Positions 33,193 to 41,779 of a stretch of 64,000 nucleotides of DNA are shown here, in pieces (position 1 is the stretch's first letter; every line of letters starts with the position of its first letter). Made by a program: the position numbers and the translations under genes. The notes beneath the pieces are model-generated. The model was given only the letters and a program-made list of their open reading frames with translations, was not told the DNA's origin and made no database searches. This DNA is from Bradyrhizobium sp. Ai1a-2 (GTDB lineage Bacteria; Pseudomonadota; Alphaproteobacteria; Rhizobiales; Xanthobacteraceae). The DNA is taken from positions 83,677 to 147,676 of the forward strand of contig NZ_AUEZ01000010.1 in NCBI RefSeq assembly GCF_000426245.1, written 5' to 3'.

Positions 33193-36048
33193 ATGGCGTG
33201 GCGAGAGGTCATTTCTTTGGATGAGCTTCAGCCAGACGCGGCCAAAGGCGTCGAAGTTGAGGGTACGCCGGTTGCGCTCTACCGCCTGGCCGAGGAGGTC
33301 TTCGCAACACACGGCATCTGCACTCACGCTCTGGCTTTTCTCGCCGACGGGTTCGTCGAGGACGGGAAAGTCGAGTGTCCGCTTCATCAAGGGCTCTTCG
33401 ATATACGCTCGGGAAAGGCTTTGTGCGCGCCGCTCACGAAGGATCTTCAGACCTATGCGGTAAAAATTGAAGGGCGAAAGGTCTTTGTCGATCTGGAAGC
33501 CAGCGGCAGCAAAAGCCCGAACGCAAACGACAAGCAGTCTGGAGCTCTAACGCCAGCCACGCCGGGACGGGATCCGGTTATCGTGGTCGGCGCCGGTCAA
33601 GCTGCGGCCGCAGCGATCAGGGCGCTTCGTGAAGGCGGTTACGCGGGCCCTATCGACCTCTTCGGAGACGAACGCCATCCTCCGTACGAGCGTCCGCCGC
33701 TGTCGAAGGATGTCCTCCTCGGAAAGGCGACTCTCGAGTCGTGCACTCGACTGACGGATTCGGAACTCAAAGAGTTGAAAATCACGCCTCACCTCGGACG
33801 TCGAGTTATAGGTATCGAGCCCAAGAGCAAGAAAATTCGGACCGAGAGTGGCGAGGAGCGAGGATACTCGTCTCTGTTGCTGACCACCGGCGGTGTGCCG
33901 CGCCGGCTCGCGATTCCCGGCGATGACCTCCCGGGGGTTCACTATCTCAGGACGGTCGAGCACGCCGCCGCGATCGGGAAATCTTTCTCAGTCGCCAAGA
34001 AGGTTGTCATTGTCGGTGGCGGCTTCATCGGCATGGAGTTGGCGTCCGTTGCATCGTCGCTCGGGCTGTCGACTGTGGTTCTTGAGCGCGAAGGCGAGCT
34101 TCTGAGCAGGGTTCTGCCACCGTTCCTCGGAAAGGCGTTCCGAAATCTCGCGGAAAGCCACGGCGCTATCGTTCGTTGCGGCACGTCCGTTCAAGCGATC
34201 GAGCGCACGAAATCGGGGCTGCTGGTCCGCACGACGGCTGGCAATTTCGAGGCTGACACCGTCTGCATCGGGGTGGGATTGGTTCCGGAAACGGACTTGG
34301 CTGCACAAGCTGGCTGCGAGCTCGATAGTGGCATTGTGGTGAACGTCGAGCAGCGAACGAGCGTGCCTGACATCTGGGCTGCCGGCGACTGTGCGCTTCA
34401 CCACTCAACCCTTCGCGGTCGTCGGGGTCGTCTCGAGAGTTGGCACAATGCGGAGGAGCAGGGGGCGGCCGCGGGTCGGTCCATCGCCGGTAGCACCTTG
34501 TCGCCTCGGGGCAATCCGCAACCTTGGTTCTGGACTGACCAGTTCGGTCTCAACATCCAAATGCTCGGGGTTCCCGCGGCAGACGACAAGATCGCGTTGG
34601 GTGGGCCCGAAGGAAAAAGCGGCGCCGTCTACTGGCTGTCCGATCCGTCGACCGGTGAGCTTACGAGCGTCGTCGCATTCTCTGCTCCGGCTGCCATCCG
34701 AAGCGCCCGGAAGTACTTCGAGGAAGGCGGCAAGTTCGATGCGGCCAAGGCCGGGGCCACACTCATTGAGGAAAATACCAACGAGGAGAGCAGTGCCGTG
34801 CAGACCGTATCATCGAAGACTTCGAAGGACTTTGTCTGGCCGTCGGAAGGGCTGACGCGCGTTCCCGACTGGGTCTACACGGATCGGTACATCTATGAGC
34901 GCGAGATCGAACGGATATTCCATGGCCGCACCTGGAATTTCGTAGCGTTGGCGAGTGAGGTTCCGAACGTCGGCGATTTCATTCGTTCAAACGTCGGCCC
35001 CACACCGGTGGTTGTGTCGCGCGCCGAAGACGGCTCGATCCATGTATTCGAGAACCGCTGCATGCACCGCGCGGCGGAGTTCTGTCGCGAGCTCAGCGGC
35101 AATGCCAAGGAATTCGTGTGCCCCTATCATCAGTGGTCCTACGATCTTAAAGGCAATCTTGCCGGCGTGCCGTTCCGCCGCGGGGTCGGCGGAAAGGGCG
35201 GGATGCCCGCGAGCTTCAAGCCGTCGGAGCACGGTCTGAAGCGGCTGAAGGTGACGGAGCACCGCGGCGTGGTCTTCGCTTCGTACTATGAAGATATGGA
35301 GCCGCTCGCCGAATATCTCGGTCCCGAAATTCTCCGCGAATTCGAGGCCACGTTTGACGGACGCAAACCGAAGGTTTTGGGACACTATCGTCATAGCCTG
35401 CCCGGCAACTGGAAACTATACCACGAGAACTTGAAGGATCCGTATCACGCGACCCTTCTGCATACATTTCTCGTGACGTTTGGGCTATTGGTGGCGGGTA
35501 ACAAGTCGTCAATGATCTCCGACAGCTCTGGTCGCCACGGTGTGATGGCATCCGCGAAATCTGACGCGAGCAAGCTCAACAGCGATACCAAGAAGGAGAT
35601 GCGTGCTTACAAAGAGGGCATGACTCTGGAAGAGCCGCGCTTCATGGATTTCGTGAACGAATTCGATAGCCCTTGGTCCGTCACCATGGCGACGATCTGG
35701 CCGAACCTAATCATCCAGCGAGAAATGAACACGCTCGGCGTTCGACAGATCGTCCCGACCGGCCCCAACGAATTCATCATGAAGTGGACGATGTTCGGAT
35801 TCGAGGGGGACGACGAGGACATGACGCGGCACCGGCTGCGTCAGGGCAATCTCATGGGCCCGGCAGGATTCCTCGGGCTTGAGGACAATGAAGCGATCAA
35901 GTTTGTGCAGGACGGCATGATCAGCGTTCCGAACGGCAAGCACGTCGTCGAACTTGACCCAGGCGTCATCGGCACCTCCGATACGCTTATCTCCGAGGCA
36001 TCGATCCGCGCGATGTACCAGCACTGGCGCGCCGCGATGGATCTCTGA
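33193..36048 (+). CDS. Fused Rieske ferredoxin + ferredoxin reductase + ring-hydroxylating oxygenase alpha subunit
   Basis: A single uninterrupted frame of 951 residues. Residues 1-100: Rieske ferredoxin with Cys43-x-His45 and Cys62-x-x-His65. Residues about 117-520: FAD/NADH ferredoxin reductase with VIVVGAGQAAAAAIRALREG, VVIVGGGFIGMELAS followed by an acidic LERE (NADH preference) and VPDIWAAGDCA. Residues about 540-951: oxygenase alpha subunit with Cys623-x-His625, Cys643-x-x-His646, bridging Asp749 and iron ligands His752 and His757 in ENLKDPYHATLLH. GAGGGGG precedes the ATG at 33193. The join contains GAGGAG (34783-34788) and an in-frame GTG at 34798, so a separate alpha subunit might also be made. 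Context suggests 6-hydroxypicolinate 3-monooxygenase (PicB); the reaction is inferred. Confidence 0.85.
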   Translation: MAWREVISLDELQPDAAKGVEVEGTPVALYRLAEEVFATHGICTHALAFLADGFVEDGKVECPLHQGLFDIRSGKALCAPLTKDLQTYAVKIEGRKVFVDLEASGSKSPNANDKQSGALTPATPGRDPVIVVGAGQAAAAAIRALREGGYAGPIDLFGDERHPPYERPPLSKDVLLGKATLESCTRLTDSELKELKITPHLGRRVIGIEPKSKKIRTESGEERGYSSLLLTTGGVPRRLAIPGDDLPGVHYLRTVEHAAAIGKSFSVAKKVVIVGGGFIGMELASVASSLGLSTVVLEREGELLSRVLPPFLGKAFRNLAESHGAIVRCGTSVQAIERTKSGLLVRTTAGNFEADTVCIGVGLVPETDLAAQAGCELDSGIVVNVEQRTSVPDIWAAGDCALHHSTLRGRRGRLESWHNAEEQGAAAGRSIAGSTLSPRGNPQPWFWTDQFGLNIQMLGVPAADDKIALGGPEGKSGAVYWLSDPSTGELTSVVAFSAPAAIRSARKYFEEGGKFDAAKAGATLIEENTNEESSAVQTVSSKTSKDFVWPSEGLTRVPDWVYTDRYIYEREIERIFHGRTWNFVALASEVPNVGDFIRSNVGPTPVVVSRAEDGSIHVFENRCMHRAAEFCRELSGNAKEFVCPYHQWSYDLKGNLAGVPFRRGVGGKGGMPASFKPSEHGLKRLKVTEHRGVVFASYYEDMEPLAEYLGPEILREFEATFDGRKPKVLGHYRHSLPGNWKLYHENLKDPYHATLLHTFLVTFGLLVAGNKSSMISDSSGRHGVMASAKSDASKLNSDTKKEMRAYKEGMTLEEPRFMDFVNEFDSPWSVTMATIWPNLIIQREMNTLGVRQIVPTGPNEFIMKWTMFGFEGDDEDMTRHRLRQGNLMGPAGFLGLEDNEAIKFVQDGMISVPNGKHVVELDPGVIGTSDTLISEASIRAMYQHWRAAMDL

Positions 36049-36073
36049 TCTACTCAAGCACGGGATCATTCTT

Positions 36074-36592
36074 ATGTTGGCCAAGAATCCGGCAGGCGCA
36101 AACGTCGATCTGATCGGCGCGATGCTTCTTCGCTACGAGATCGAGCAGTTCAATTCAGTCTACGCCACGGCGCTCGACGAGCAGCGCCTGACGGACTGGG
36201 CAGACATGTTTGCGGAAGATGGAGCGTACGTCGTTCTGTCGCGCGAAAACGAAGACCGCAAGCATCCGGTCGGGCTGATCTATTGCGAAAACCGAGGGAT
36301 GATACGCGATCGTGCCTTCGCTCTCCAGAAAACCGCAATGTTCGCACCCCGATACCTCCGCCATATCATCAGCAACGTTCAAGTAACGGGGCAGAGTGCC
36401 GGTGGCGAGATCAGCGCCAGCGCGAACTACATCGTGTTGCAGGTCCTGTTCGACCGACCCGACGCGAAAATTCATCAGATCGGAATCTACAAGGACATCT
36501 TCAGGCGTACCGAGGCCGGGCTCAGGCTGGTGCAGAGGCGCTGCGTCTACGACAATCTTCTGGTCGACAACGCACTCTGCATCCCGGTCTAG
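36074..36592 (+). CDS. Ring-hydroxylating oxygenase beta (small) subunit
   Basis: 172 residues, 25 bases after the fused reductase-oxygenase gene. It has the SnoaL/NTF2-like beta-subunit features: RYEIEQFNSVYATALDEQRLTDWADMFAEDGAYVVLSRENED at the start (given in part), the central GMIRDRAFALQKTAMFAPRYLRHIISN and the terminal RRCVYDNLLVDNALCIPV. Beta subunits pair with alpha subunits in alpha3beta3 oxygenases and are structural. The best match in character is to anthranilate/benzoate-type small subunits. The ATG at 36074 is preferred; an upstream extension overlaps the alpha subunit end. Confidence 0.87.
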   Translation: MLAKNPAGANVDLIGAMLLRYEIEQFNSVYATALDEQRLTDWADMFAEDGAYVVLSRENEDRKHPVGLIYCENRGMIRDRAFALQKTAMFAPRYLRHIISNVQVTGQSAGGEISASANYIVLQVLFDRPDAKIHQIGIYKDIFRRTEAGLRLVQRRCVYDNLLVDNALCIPV

Positions 36593-36641
36593 GCAGAGGG
36601 CGTATAGTCGCGCGATTTCCGAACTTTCCGATGGAGCGACG

Positions 36642-36944
36642 ATGAGCAAAAGCGATACGTCAGGCGAGGGAATCGGCGCCCGTGTGAGGCGCAAGGAGGA
36701 TGCCAGGCACCTCAGAGGCAGAGGTCAGTTCGTCGCTGACATCCATATGGCGGAGCTTCGCGAAGTCGCGTTCTTGCGCAGTCCTTCGGCGCATGCGCGC
36801 GTCGTGTCGAAAGTGAAGCCGGCCGAGCGCGCAAATGACACGTTCTTCGGCGAGGATTTGAACGGGGTTTCTCCATCGGCGCCGGTTGGACGCATGCCGA
36901 AATTGAGGACGGAGTCTTTGAAGATCCAACCCAGGGGCTTCTGA
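36642..36944 (+). pseudogene. 5' remnant of molybdenum hydroxylase large subunit (CoxL/XdhA type)
   Basis: The frame starts at the ATG at 36642 and reads IGARVRRKEDARHLRGRGQF, VADIHMAELREVAFLRSP and SAHARVV, the classic N-terminus of CoxL-type molybdopterin subunits (about 780 residues in full). After about residue 75 (FFGEDLNGV) homology stops; the remaining residues to the stop at 36944 are an out-of-frame reading of the FAD subunit. Nearly 700 residues including the whole molybdenum site are missing. It follows the oxygenase beta gene by 50 bases. In a picolinate cluster the intact gene would be part of the picolinate 6-dehydrogenase (PicA). Confidence 0.85.
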
Positions 36945-37498
36945 AATTTGTGGCTCACGGAATCGCATATCGCGCTATTCGCAACCGAGGCACGATGGGC
37001 GGAAGCCTCGCTCACGCCGATCCCGCCGCGGATTGGGTGTCGACGCTTGCCGCGCTCGGCGCTGTCATCGTCGCGCAGGGTACGGCCAAGCAGCCCAAGC
37101 GCTACGCCGCGGAGACGTTCGTCGAGGGCGCGTTCATGACAAAGCTCGGGGAGAACGAAGTCATCGTCTCGATCGAAGTGCCGCGTCTGTCGACGGCAGC
37201 CAAGTGGGCCTATCACAAAATCAACCGCAAGACCGGGGAATTTGCCAACGCCATCGGGATTGCGATCCTCGATCAAAAAGCTGGCCTGACGCGCGTCCTG
37301 GCCGGTGCGGTGGATGGACCTCCAATCGTTCTGCCCAAGACTGCCGATCGGCTGAACGAGATGGGTTGGGAAGCCGCGTCCAAGACGGTTTCCGATGAAC
37401 TGGCCGAGATCGCACCAGATACGGATATTGAAGACCGCGAGCTTCATGCTGTCGCTGTGAGACGTGCCTTGAAACAGTTGGGACAGGAGCACGATTGA
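36869..37498 (+). pseudogene. 3' remnant of molybdenum hydroxylase FAD subunit (CoxM type)
   Basis: Homology begins abruptly at 36869 as FSIGAGWTHAEIEDGVFEDP, then AYRAIRNRGTMGGSLAHADP and ADWVSTLAALGAVIV, which are the middle and C-terminal FAD-subunit motifs (GGSLAHADPAAD). The first about 60 residues, with the first FAD-binding loop (AGGQSL in the family), are absent. The frame differs from the CoxL remnant by the junction, so no fused protein forms; translation could restart at the GTG at 36950 but would lack a FAD-binding half. The iron-sulfur subunit gene follows directly (stop at 37498, next start 37501). Confidence 0.85.
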
Positions 37499-37500
37499 TC

Positions 37501-38643
37501 ATGGTTCGAGTGGCGATGTCCGTGAACGGCGAGAAAGTGGTCGCCGAAGTCGAGCCGCGCACGCAACTGGCCGACTTCCTGCGAGGCGACCTCCATCTCA
37601 CGGGCACGCATCTGGGCTGCGAGCAGGGCGTGTGCGGAGCCTGCACGGTTATGGTCGACGGAAAGATGCAGAGGTCGTGCATTACTTTCGCTTCCGACTG
37701 CGAAGGCGCTGAGATTACGACGATCGAGGGTTTCGACGACGATCCAACGATGGGTGAACTGCGCGAAGCGTTCTCCGAATGCCATGCTCTGCAATGCGGC
37801 TTCTGTACGCCGGGCATGTTGACGACCGCGCGGGATATCGTTCTTCGGCTTGGCGACATCCCGGAAACCCGTATCCGTGAAGAACTCTCCGGAAACATCT
37901 GCCGTTGCACCGGATACGTCGGAATCGTCGAGGCCGTGAAAAGAGTGTCGGCAGGCAAGACCGCGAACGCAAGTGCCGCGTCCGCACGGGTCATCTCGAG
38001 GAAGCTCGATAGTGGAAGGCCGTTGCCGGATGCAAAGTCTCGGCAGGTCACTAAATCGGTTTCGGCGGCCGACACGCCAGCCGCAGGTCAAATCGAAGGC
38101 GGCGTATCGATCGAGGAACGCATCCGTGTCGGCGCGACACCCGCGCAGGTGTGGGCGATTCTTTCGGACTTGCAGCGCGTCGTGCCATGCGTTCCCGGCG
38201 CCGAGATCACGACACTCGAGGGCGAGAACCTCGCCGGCAAGGTAAAGATTGCCTTGGGGCCGATCAAAGCATCGTTCAGCGGTCAGGCCTCGGTCGGCAT
38301 GGACGATGGCAAGCGCGAGGGCTGGATGACCGGGAAGGGCCGCGATTCTGGGCTCGGGTCATCAGCCGAGGGAGCGGCACGTTGGAAGGTCATCGACGGC
38401 GCTAACGGCGATTCGATCGTCGCCGTTACCCTTACCTGGAAGCTGAGCGGCGCCTTGGCACAGTTCAACCGCGCCGGCCTCGTACAGGACATTGTCCGCA
38501 GGCTCGCCGCTACGTTCGCAGCAAATCTTGAGGCAACTATCACGGGCGCTGCACCCGCGGCGAAGCCGGGAGCCGCCCTCGGAGGCTTCGGCCTTGTGTG
38601 GGCGGTCATCAAGAGCAAGTTTTGGCGGTCGCCCAAAGATTAG
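37501..38643 (+). CDS. Molybdenum hydroxylase 2Fe-2S subunit fused to a CoxG-like SRPBCC domain
   Basis: 380 residues. The N-terminal 150 residues are a complete xanthine-dehydrogenase-type iron-sulfur subunit: plant-ferredoxin cluster Cys40, Cys45, Cys48, Cys60 and second cluster Cys99, Cys102, Cys134, Cys136 (CGFCTPG, CRCTGY). A linker of about 50 residues leads to an SRPBCC domain (about 198-350) of the CoxG type (ERIRVGATPAQVWAILSDLQRVVPCVPGAE in part, VKIALGPIKASFSGQA). GGAG lies upstream of the ATG at 37501. CoxG-like proteins are usually separate and help hydroxylase maturation; fusion to CoxS is uncommon. The electron-transfer part is intact although its catalytic partner is deleted here. 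Confidence 0.85.
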   Translation: MVRVAMSVNGEKVVAEVEPRTQLADFLRGDLHLTGTHLGCEQGVCGACTVMVDGKMQRSCITFASDCEGAEITTIEGFDDDPTMGELREAFSECHALQCGFCTPGMLTTARDIVLRLGDIPETRIREELSGNICRCTGYVGIVEAVKRVSAGKTANASAASARVISRKLDSGRPLPDAKSRQVTKSVSAADTPAAGQIEGGVSIEERIRVGATPAQVWAILSDLQRVVPCVPGAEITTLEGENLAGKVKIALGPIKASFSGQASVGMDDGKREGWMTGKGRDSGLGSSAEGAARWKVIDGANGDSIVAVTLTWKLSGALAQFNRAGLVQDIVRRLAATFAANLEATITGAAPAAKPGAALGGFGLVWAVIKSKFWRSPKD

Positions 38644-38693
38644 AGCGGATCTGCATTCATAAGCCGTATACGGGGTAAAGCAAGCTTATATAC

Positions 38694-38705
38694 GCAGTGT
38701 ACTGA
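38694..38705. promoter_or_regulatory. Candidate PicR-type operator 3
   Basis: GCAGTGTACTGA, ten of twelve bases matching TCAGTATACTGA. It lies in the 90-base gap between the convergent iron-sulfur subunit gene and the 3' end of the MarR gene, an unexpected place for repression. Confidence 0.45.
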
Positions 38706-38733
38706 TCATAATATTGGTGACCGTGCCGCGCAT

Positions 38734-39270
38734 TCACTCCTCGTCGGCTTCCTTGCGGCCTTTCGAACCGTTCTCCGATACCGCGTATTGGCTGTTGCCC
38801 TCAATCAGCTCGGTCAGCATCGCAATGAAAGCCGAGCGGAATTCCGGTCTGAGTGGTTGCAGGAGGCGGTCCTGAGCGCGCCTCATGCTCTCGTACATCT
38901 CTTCGGCGACGCGTTCGCCCTCCTTGGTTAGAAAGGCGACCATCGATCGGCCGTCAGCCTTGCTCCTCTCGCGGCGCAACAGGCCGCGCTCAGCCAAGCG
39001 CTTCAGTACATCCGAGACGTTCGTCCGGTCGATTCCGACCTCTCCGGCCAGCGTTACCTGGTCGATGCCCGGCTTCGCTAGCAGGGTGGAAATAAGGCCG
39101 TATTGCACAGGCGTGATGCCGTACTGCTGGCATTCCTCCAGAAATATCGCGGAGTGAATCTGATGCAGGCGCCTCACGAGGTATCCCGGCCGGGCGCTCA
39201 AGGGCATGCGAGCCGTAGTTTCGATCTTTCCCTCTGAGCTCGTCGGCTTGCTTGTTTGTTTCTTCGACAA
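38734..39270 (-). CDS. picR: MarR family transcriptional repressor (PicR-like)
   Basis: 178 residues. The MarR winged helix-turn-helix is clear: YGITPVQYGLISTLLAKPG, VTLAGEVGIDRTNVSDVLKRLAERGLLRR (in part) and the wing KADGRSMVAFLTKEG. The start is the TTG at 39270, with GGAAGG 8 bases upstream. It sits divergent from the binding-protein/picC operon. Known PicR of Alcaligenes is a MarR repressor of the picolinate genes; as I recall, its reported site has the form TCAG-N4-CT, which the repeated palindrome TCAGTATACTGA fits. A hairpin (39302-39318) and one operator lie in its leader. Assignment as PicR rests on context and sites. Confidence 0.75.
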   Translation of the reverse strand: MSKKQTSKPTSSEGKIETTARMPLSARPGYLVRRLHQIHSAIFLEECQQYGITPVQYGLISTLLAKPGIDQVTLAGEVGIDRTNVSDVLKRLAERGLLRRERSKADGRSMVAFLTKEGERVAEEMYESMRRAQDRLLQPLRPEFRSAFIAMLTELIEGNSQYAVSENGSKGRKEADEE

Positions 39271-39301
39271 CGTTCGAACCTTCCATTTTTTAGTCCACGA
39301 A

Positions 39302-39318
39302 CGCCCGACATTCGGGCG
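39302..39318. other. Small inverted repeat in the MarR gene leader
   Basis: CGCCCGA-CAT-TCGGGCG, a perfect 7-bp stem, 32 bases before the picR start on the minus strand. It might affect picR translation or bind a protein; no function can be assigned. Confidence 0.4.
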
Positions 39319-39327
39319 CTCAGCCTA

Positions 39328-39370
39328 TTGACTCCCCGCGCGACTAGGTCATATTTACTCAGTGTATATC
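39328..39370 (+). promoter_or_regulatory. Candidate promoter with overlapping PicR-type operator 4
   Basis: TTGACT at 39328-39333 and TATTTA at 39352-39357 are spaced 18 bases like a sigma-70 promoter. The operator-like TCAGTGTATATC (39359-39370) begins two bases after the -10 element, so a bound repressor would block initiation. The gene at 39462 lies about 95 bases downstream. Confidence 0.5.
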
Positions 39371-39461
39371 GTTTTATTAGGGGTGACACATATCTCTTCG
39401 AGGCCCGTTCGAAAAAGAGCCGGTAAGCGGTCGGGCTTCGCAGATCAATGGAGGACAGCTC

Positions 39462-40664
39462 ATGCGTAGGCTAATACTTTGGTTTCTCGCGCTTTTTTGG
39501 GCGTTCGGGCAACCTCCGGCGAACGCCGGACCAGATGCCATCAAAATCGGTGTACTGAACGATCTCAGCGGAGTCTACGCGGACTTGGGCGGGGTGGGCT
39601 CCGTCGCGGCGGCGGAGATCGCGCTCGAGGAGTTCGGATCCAACGTCCTCGGCAAGCCGATCAAAATTCTTTCCGGCGACCATCAAAACAAACCGGACAT
39701 TGGCTCGCAGCTGGCGCGCCGATGGTTCGACGTCGACAACGTCGACATGGTCATCGACTTCCCGAACTCGGGCGTCGCGCTGGCCGTCCAGGAGATCGCG
39801 CGTACCAAAAAGAAGATCGCGATCTACTCTACCGCCGCAACGATGGATCTCTCCGGTAAGGCCTGTTCTCCGACCGGATTTCAATGGACTTACGATAACT
39901 ATTCGAACGCTGCCGGTGTCGCTCGCGAGTTGGTGAAGCAGGGCTTCGATACCTGGTATTTCATCACCGTGGACTATGCGTTCGGCATATCGCTCGAAGC
40001 CGAAGCTTCAAAGGCCGTCAAGGTCGCCGGCGGAAAGGTCGTCGGTGGCGCCAGGCACCCGCTCAATACGCCCGATTTTTCCTCCTTCCTGCTGCAGGCG
40101 CAAGGTTCGAAGGCCAAGGTTGTCGCGTTTGCGAACGCCGGTGGCGATACCGTCAACGCTGTGAAGCAATCGGGTGAATTCCGCATTGTTGAAAGCGGTC
40201 AGACGGTCGTTACGCCGGTCACGTTTATAACCGACGTGAACAGCATGGGCCTCTCCGTGGCGCAGGGTCTAACTTTCGTCACGGGCTACTATTGGGACCT
40301 TGATGATCGCACGCGAGCTTTCGCCGAGAAGTTCTACAAGCGCCGCAAGGCGATGCCCACAATGGCGCAGGCCGGCGTCTATTCAGGCGTCCTTCACTAT
40401 CTCAAGGCAGTTGCTGCCGCGGGTACCGATGATGCAATGGCCGTCGCCGCTAAAATGCGCGAGCTACCCGTGCGGGATTCGTTCACTCAGTCCGGAACGG
40501 TGAGAGAGGACGGGCGAATGGTGCATGACATGTTCCTCGTCCAGGTCAAGAAGCCGGCCGAGTCCAAGGCGGCTTGGGATTACTACAAGGTGCTGGCGAC
40601 GATCCCCGCAAGCGAGGCGTTCAAGCCGTTGTCGGAAACCGACTGTCCGCTCGTCAAGAAGTGA
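39462..40664 (+). CDS. Periplasmic substrate-binding protein (branched-chain amino-acid/aromatic type)
   Basis: 400 residues. GGAGGACAG precedes the ATG at 39462. Signal peptide RLILWFLALFWAFGQPPANA, then the mature start IKIGVLNDLSGVYADLGGVG typical of LivK-like (Peripla_BP_6) proteins; many bind aromatic acids. First gene of the operon that continues with the decarboxylase, 120 bases on. No complete permease or ATPase genes accompany it, but a frameshifted LivM permease remnant lies at 45278-45426, so its transporter seems to have been lost from this locus. Likely once bound picolinate or a related pyridine carboxylate. Confidence 0.85.
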   Translation: MRRLILWFLALFWAFGQPPANAGPDAIKIGVLNDLSGVYADLGGVGSVAAAEIALEEFGSNVLGKPIKILSGDHQNKPDIGSQLARRWFDVDNVDMVIDFPNSGVALAVQEIARTKKKIAIYSTAATMDLSGKACSPTGFQWTYDNYSNAAGVARELVKQGFDTWYFITVDYAFGISLEAEASKAVKVAGGKVVGGARHPLNTPDFSSFLLQAQGSKAKVVAFANAGGDTVNAVKQSGEFRIVESGQTVVTPVTFITDVNSMGLSVAQGLTFVTGYYWDLDDRTRAFAEKFYKRRKAMPTMAQAGVYSGVLHYLKAVAAAGTDDAMAVAAKMRELPVRDSFTQSGTVREDGRMVHDMFLVQVKKPAESKAAWDYYKVLATIPASEAFKPLSETDCPLVKK

Positions 40665-40785
40665 AGGCACATTGATGGACGACGGTTTGTTCGTCGTCCG
40701 TCGAGGCCCAGCCTCCGCTCACCCAGATCCCGCATCGCACCCGATATCGGTGTGGCGCAGTCCTCAAGCTCATGAACGTGATGAT

Positions 40786-41760
40786 ATGACGAAACGAATC
40801 CGCAAGATTGCTCTCGAAGAGCATTTCATGGCGCCCGGCTTCGAGAATTACTCGAAAGCGTTCACGAAGCACATGGATGCCGATGCGCGGTCGTATCTCG
40901 CCTCGCGTTTGGGCGACTTCGACGACATGCGTATCGCCGAAATGGACAAGGCCGGGATCGACTATGTGGTGCTGTCCCAGACTGGTCCAAGCGTGCAAAG
41001 CGAGCGGGACCCGAGCGTGGCTGCACTGCGGGCTATGGAGAACAACGACTTCCTTGCCAAGCAAGTCGCTCGCCATCCGGATCGGTTCGGAGGCTTTGCA
41101 TCGCTTGCCATGGATGTCCCGAGAGTGGCCGCAAACGAATTGACCCGCGCCGTGGAAACGCTGGGCTTCAAAGGGGCGTTGGTGAACGGTCACACCAACG
41201 GGGTCTATTACGACGACCGCTCCTACGACGAACTCTGGGAGCGCATGCAGGCTTTGGACGTCCCTTTGTATCTGCATCCGACCGATCCATTGCCCGTGCC
41301 GAAGGCCTATGACGGCCATCCGGAGCTCGCCGGCGCCATCTGGGGATGGGGCGTTGAGACCGGGACGCACGCGCTACGGCTGCTGTTCGGAGGCGTGTTC
41401 GACCGGTTTCCAAGACTGAAGATCATTCTCGGGCACATGGGTGAGGGGCTCCCCATGATGCGTTGGCGGTTTGACAGCCGCTTCGCGGTATACTCGCATG
41501 GCATCAAGCTCGAGCATCCCCCTTCAACCTACATCGGTCGAAACATCGTCATCACGACTTCGGGCGTCTGTTCGCCAGCCGCGCTTGCCGGAGCGGTCGC
41601 GGAGATGGGAGCCGAAGCCGTGATGTTCTCGGTCGACTACCCCTACGAATCGACGTCGATAGCCGCCGATTTCATCGAGAGCGCGCCGATGGTCGAACGC
41701 GTAAGAGAGCTGGTCTGCTCCGAAAACGCCCAGCGCCTTCTGAAGCTCGATCAACGCTGA
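40786..41760 (+). CDS. picC: Amidohydrolase-family decarboxylase (3,6-dihydroxypicolinate decarboxylase, PicC-like)
   Basis: 324 residues of the amidohydrolase-2 family that includes gamma-resorcylate decarboxylase. Metal ligands are visible: Glu11-x-His13 (ALEEHF), His in LYLHPTDP, His in ILGHMGEGLP and Asp in FSVDYPYE. In the picolinate route PicC removes CO2 from 3,6-dihydroxypicolinate to give 2,5-dihydroxypyridine, which the following genes consume. The ATG at 40786 is chosen because homology starts there (TKRIRKIALEEHF); its ribosome-binding site is weak. The upstream 30 residues of open frame are not homologous. Alternative: decarboxylase for a benzenoid acid; the nic/pic neighbours argue against that. 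Confidence 0.8.
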   Translation: MTKRIRKIALEEHFMAPGFENYSKAFTKHMDADARSYLASRLGDFDDMRIAEMDKAGIDYVVLSQTGPSVQSERDPSVAALRAMENNDFLAKQVARHPDRFGGFASLAMDVPRVAANELTRAVETLGFKGALVNGHTNGVYYDDRSYDELWERMQALDVPLYLHPTDPLPVPKAYDGHPELAGAIWGWGVETGTHALRLLFGGVFDRFPRLKIILGHMGEGLPMMRWRFDSRFAVYSHGIKLEHPPSTYIGRNIVITTSGVCSPAALAGAVAEMGAEAVMFSVDYPYESTSIAADFIESAPMVERVRELVCSENAQRLLKLDQR

Positions 41761-41779
41761 GCCCCCTGAGGAGTTCCAC

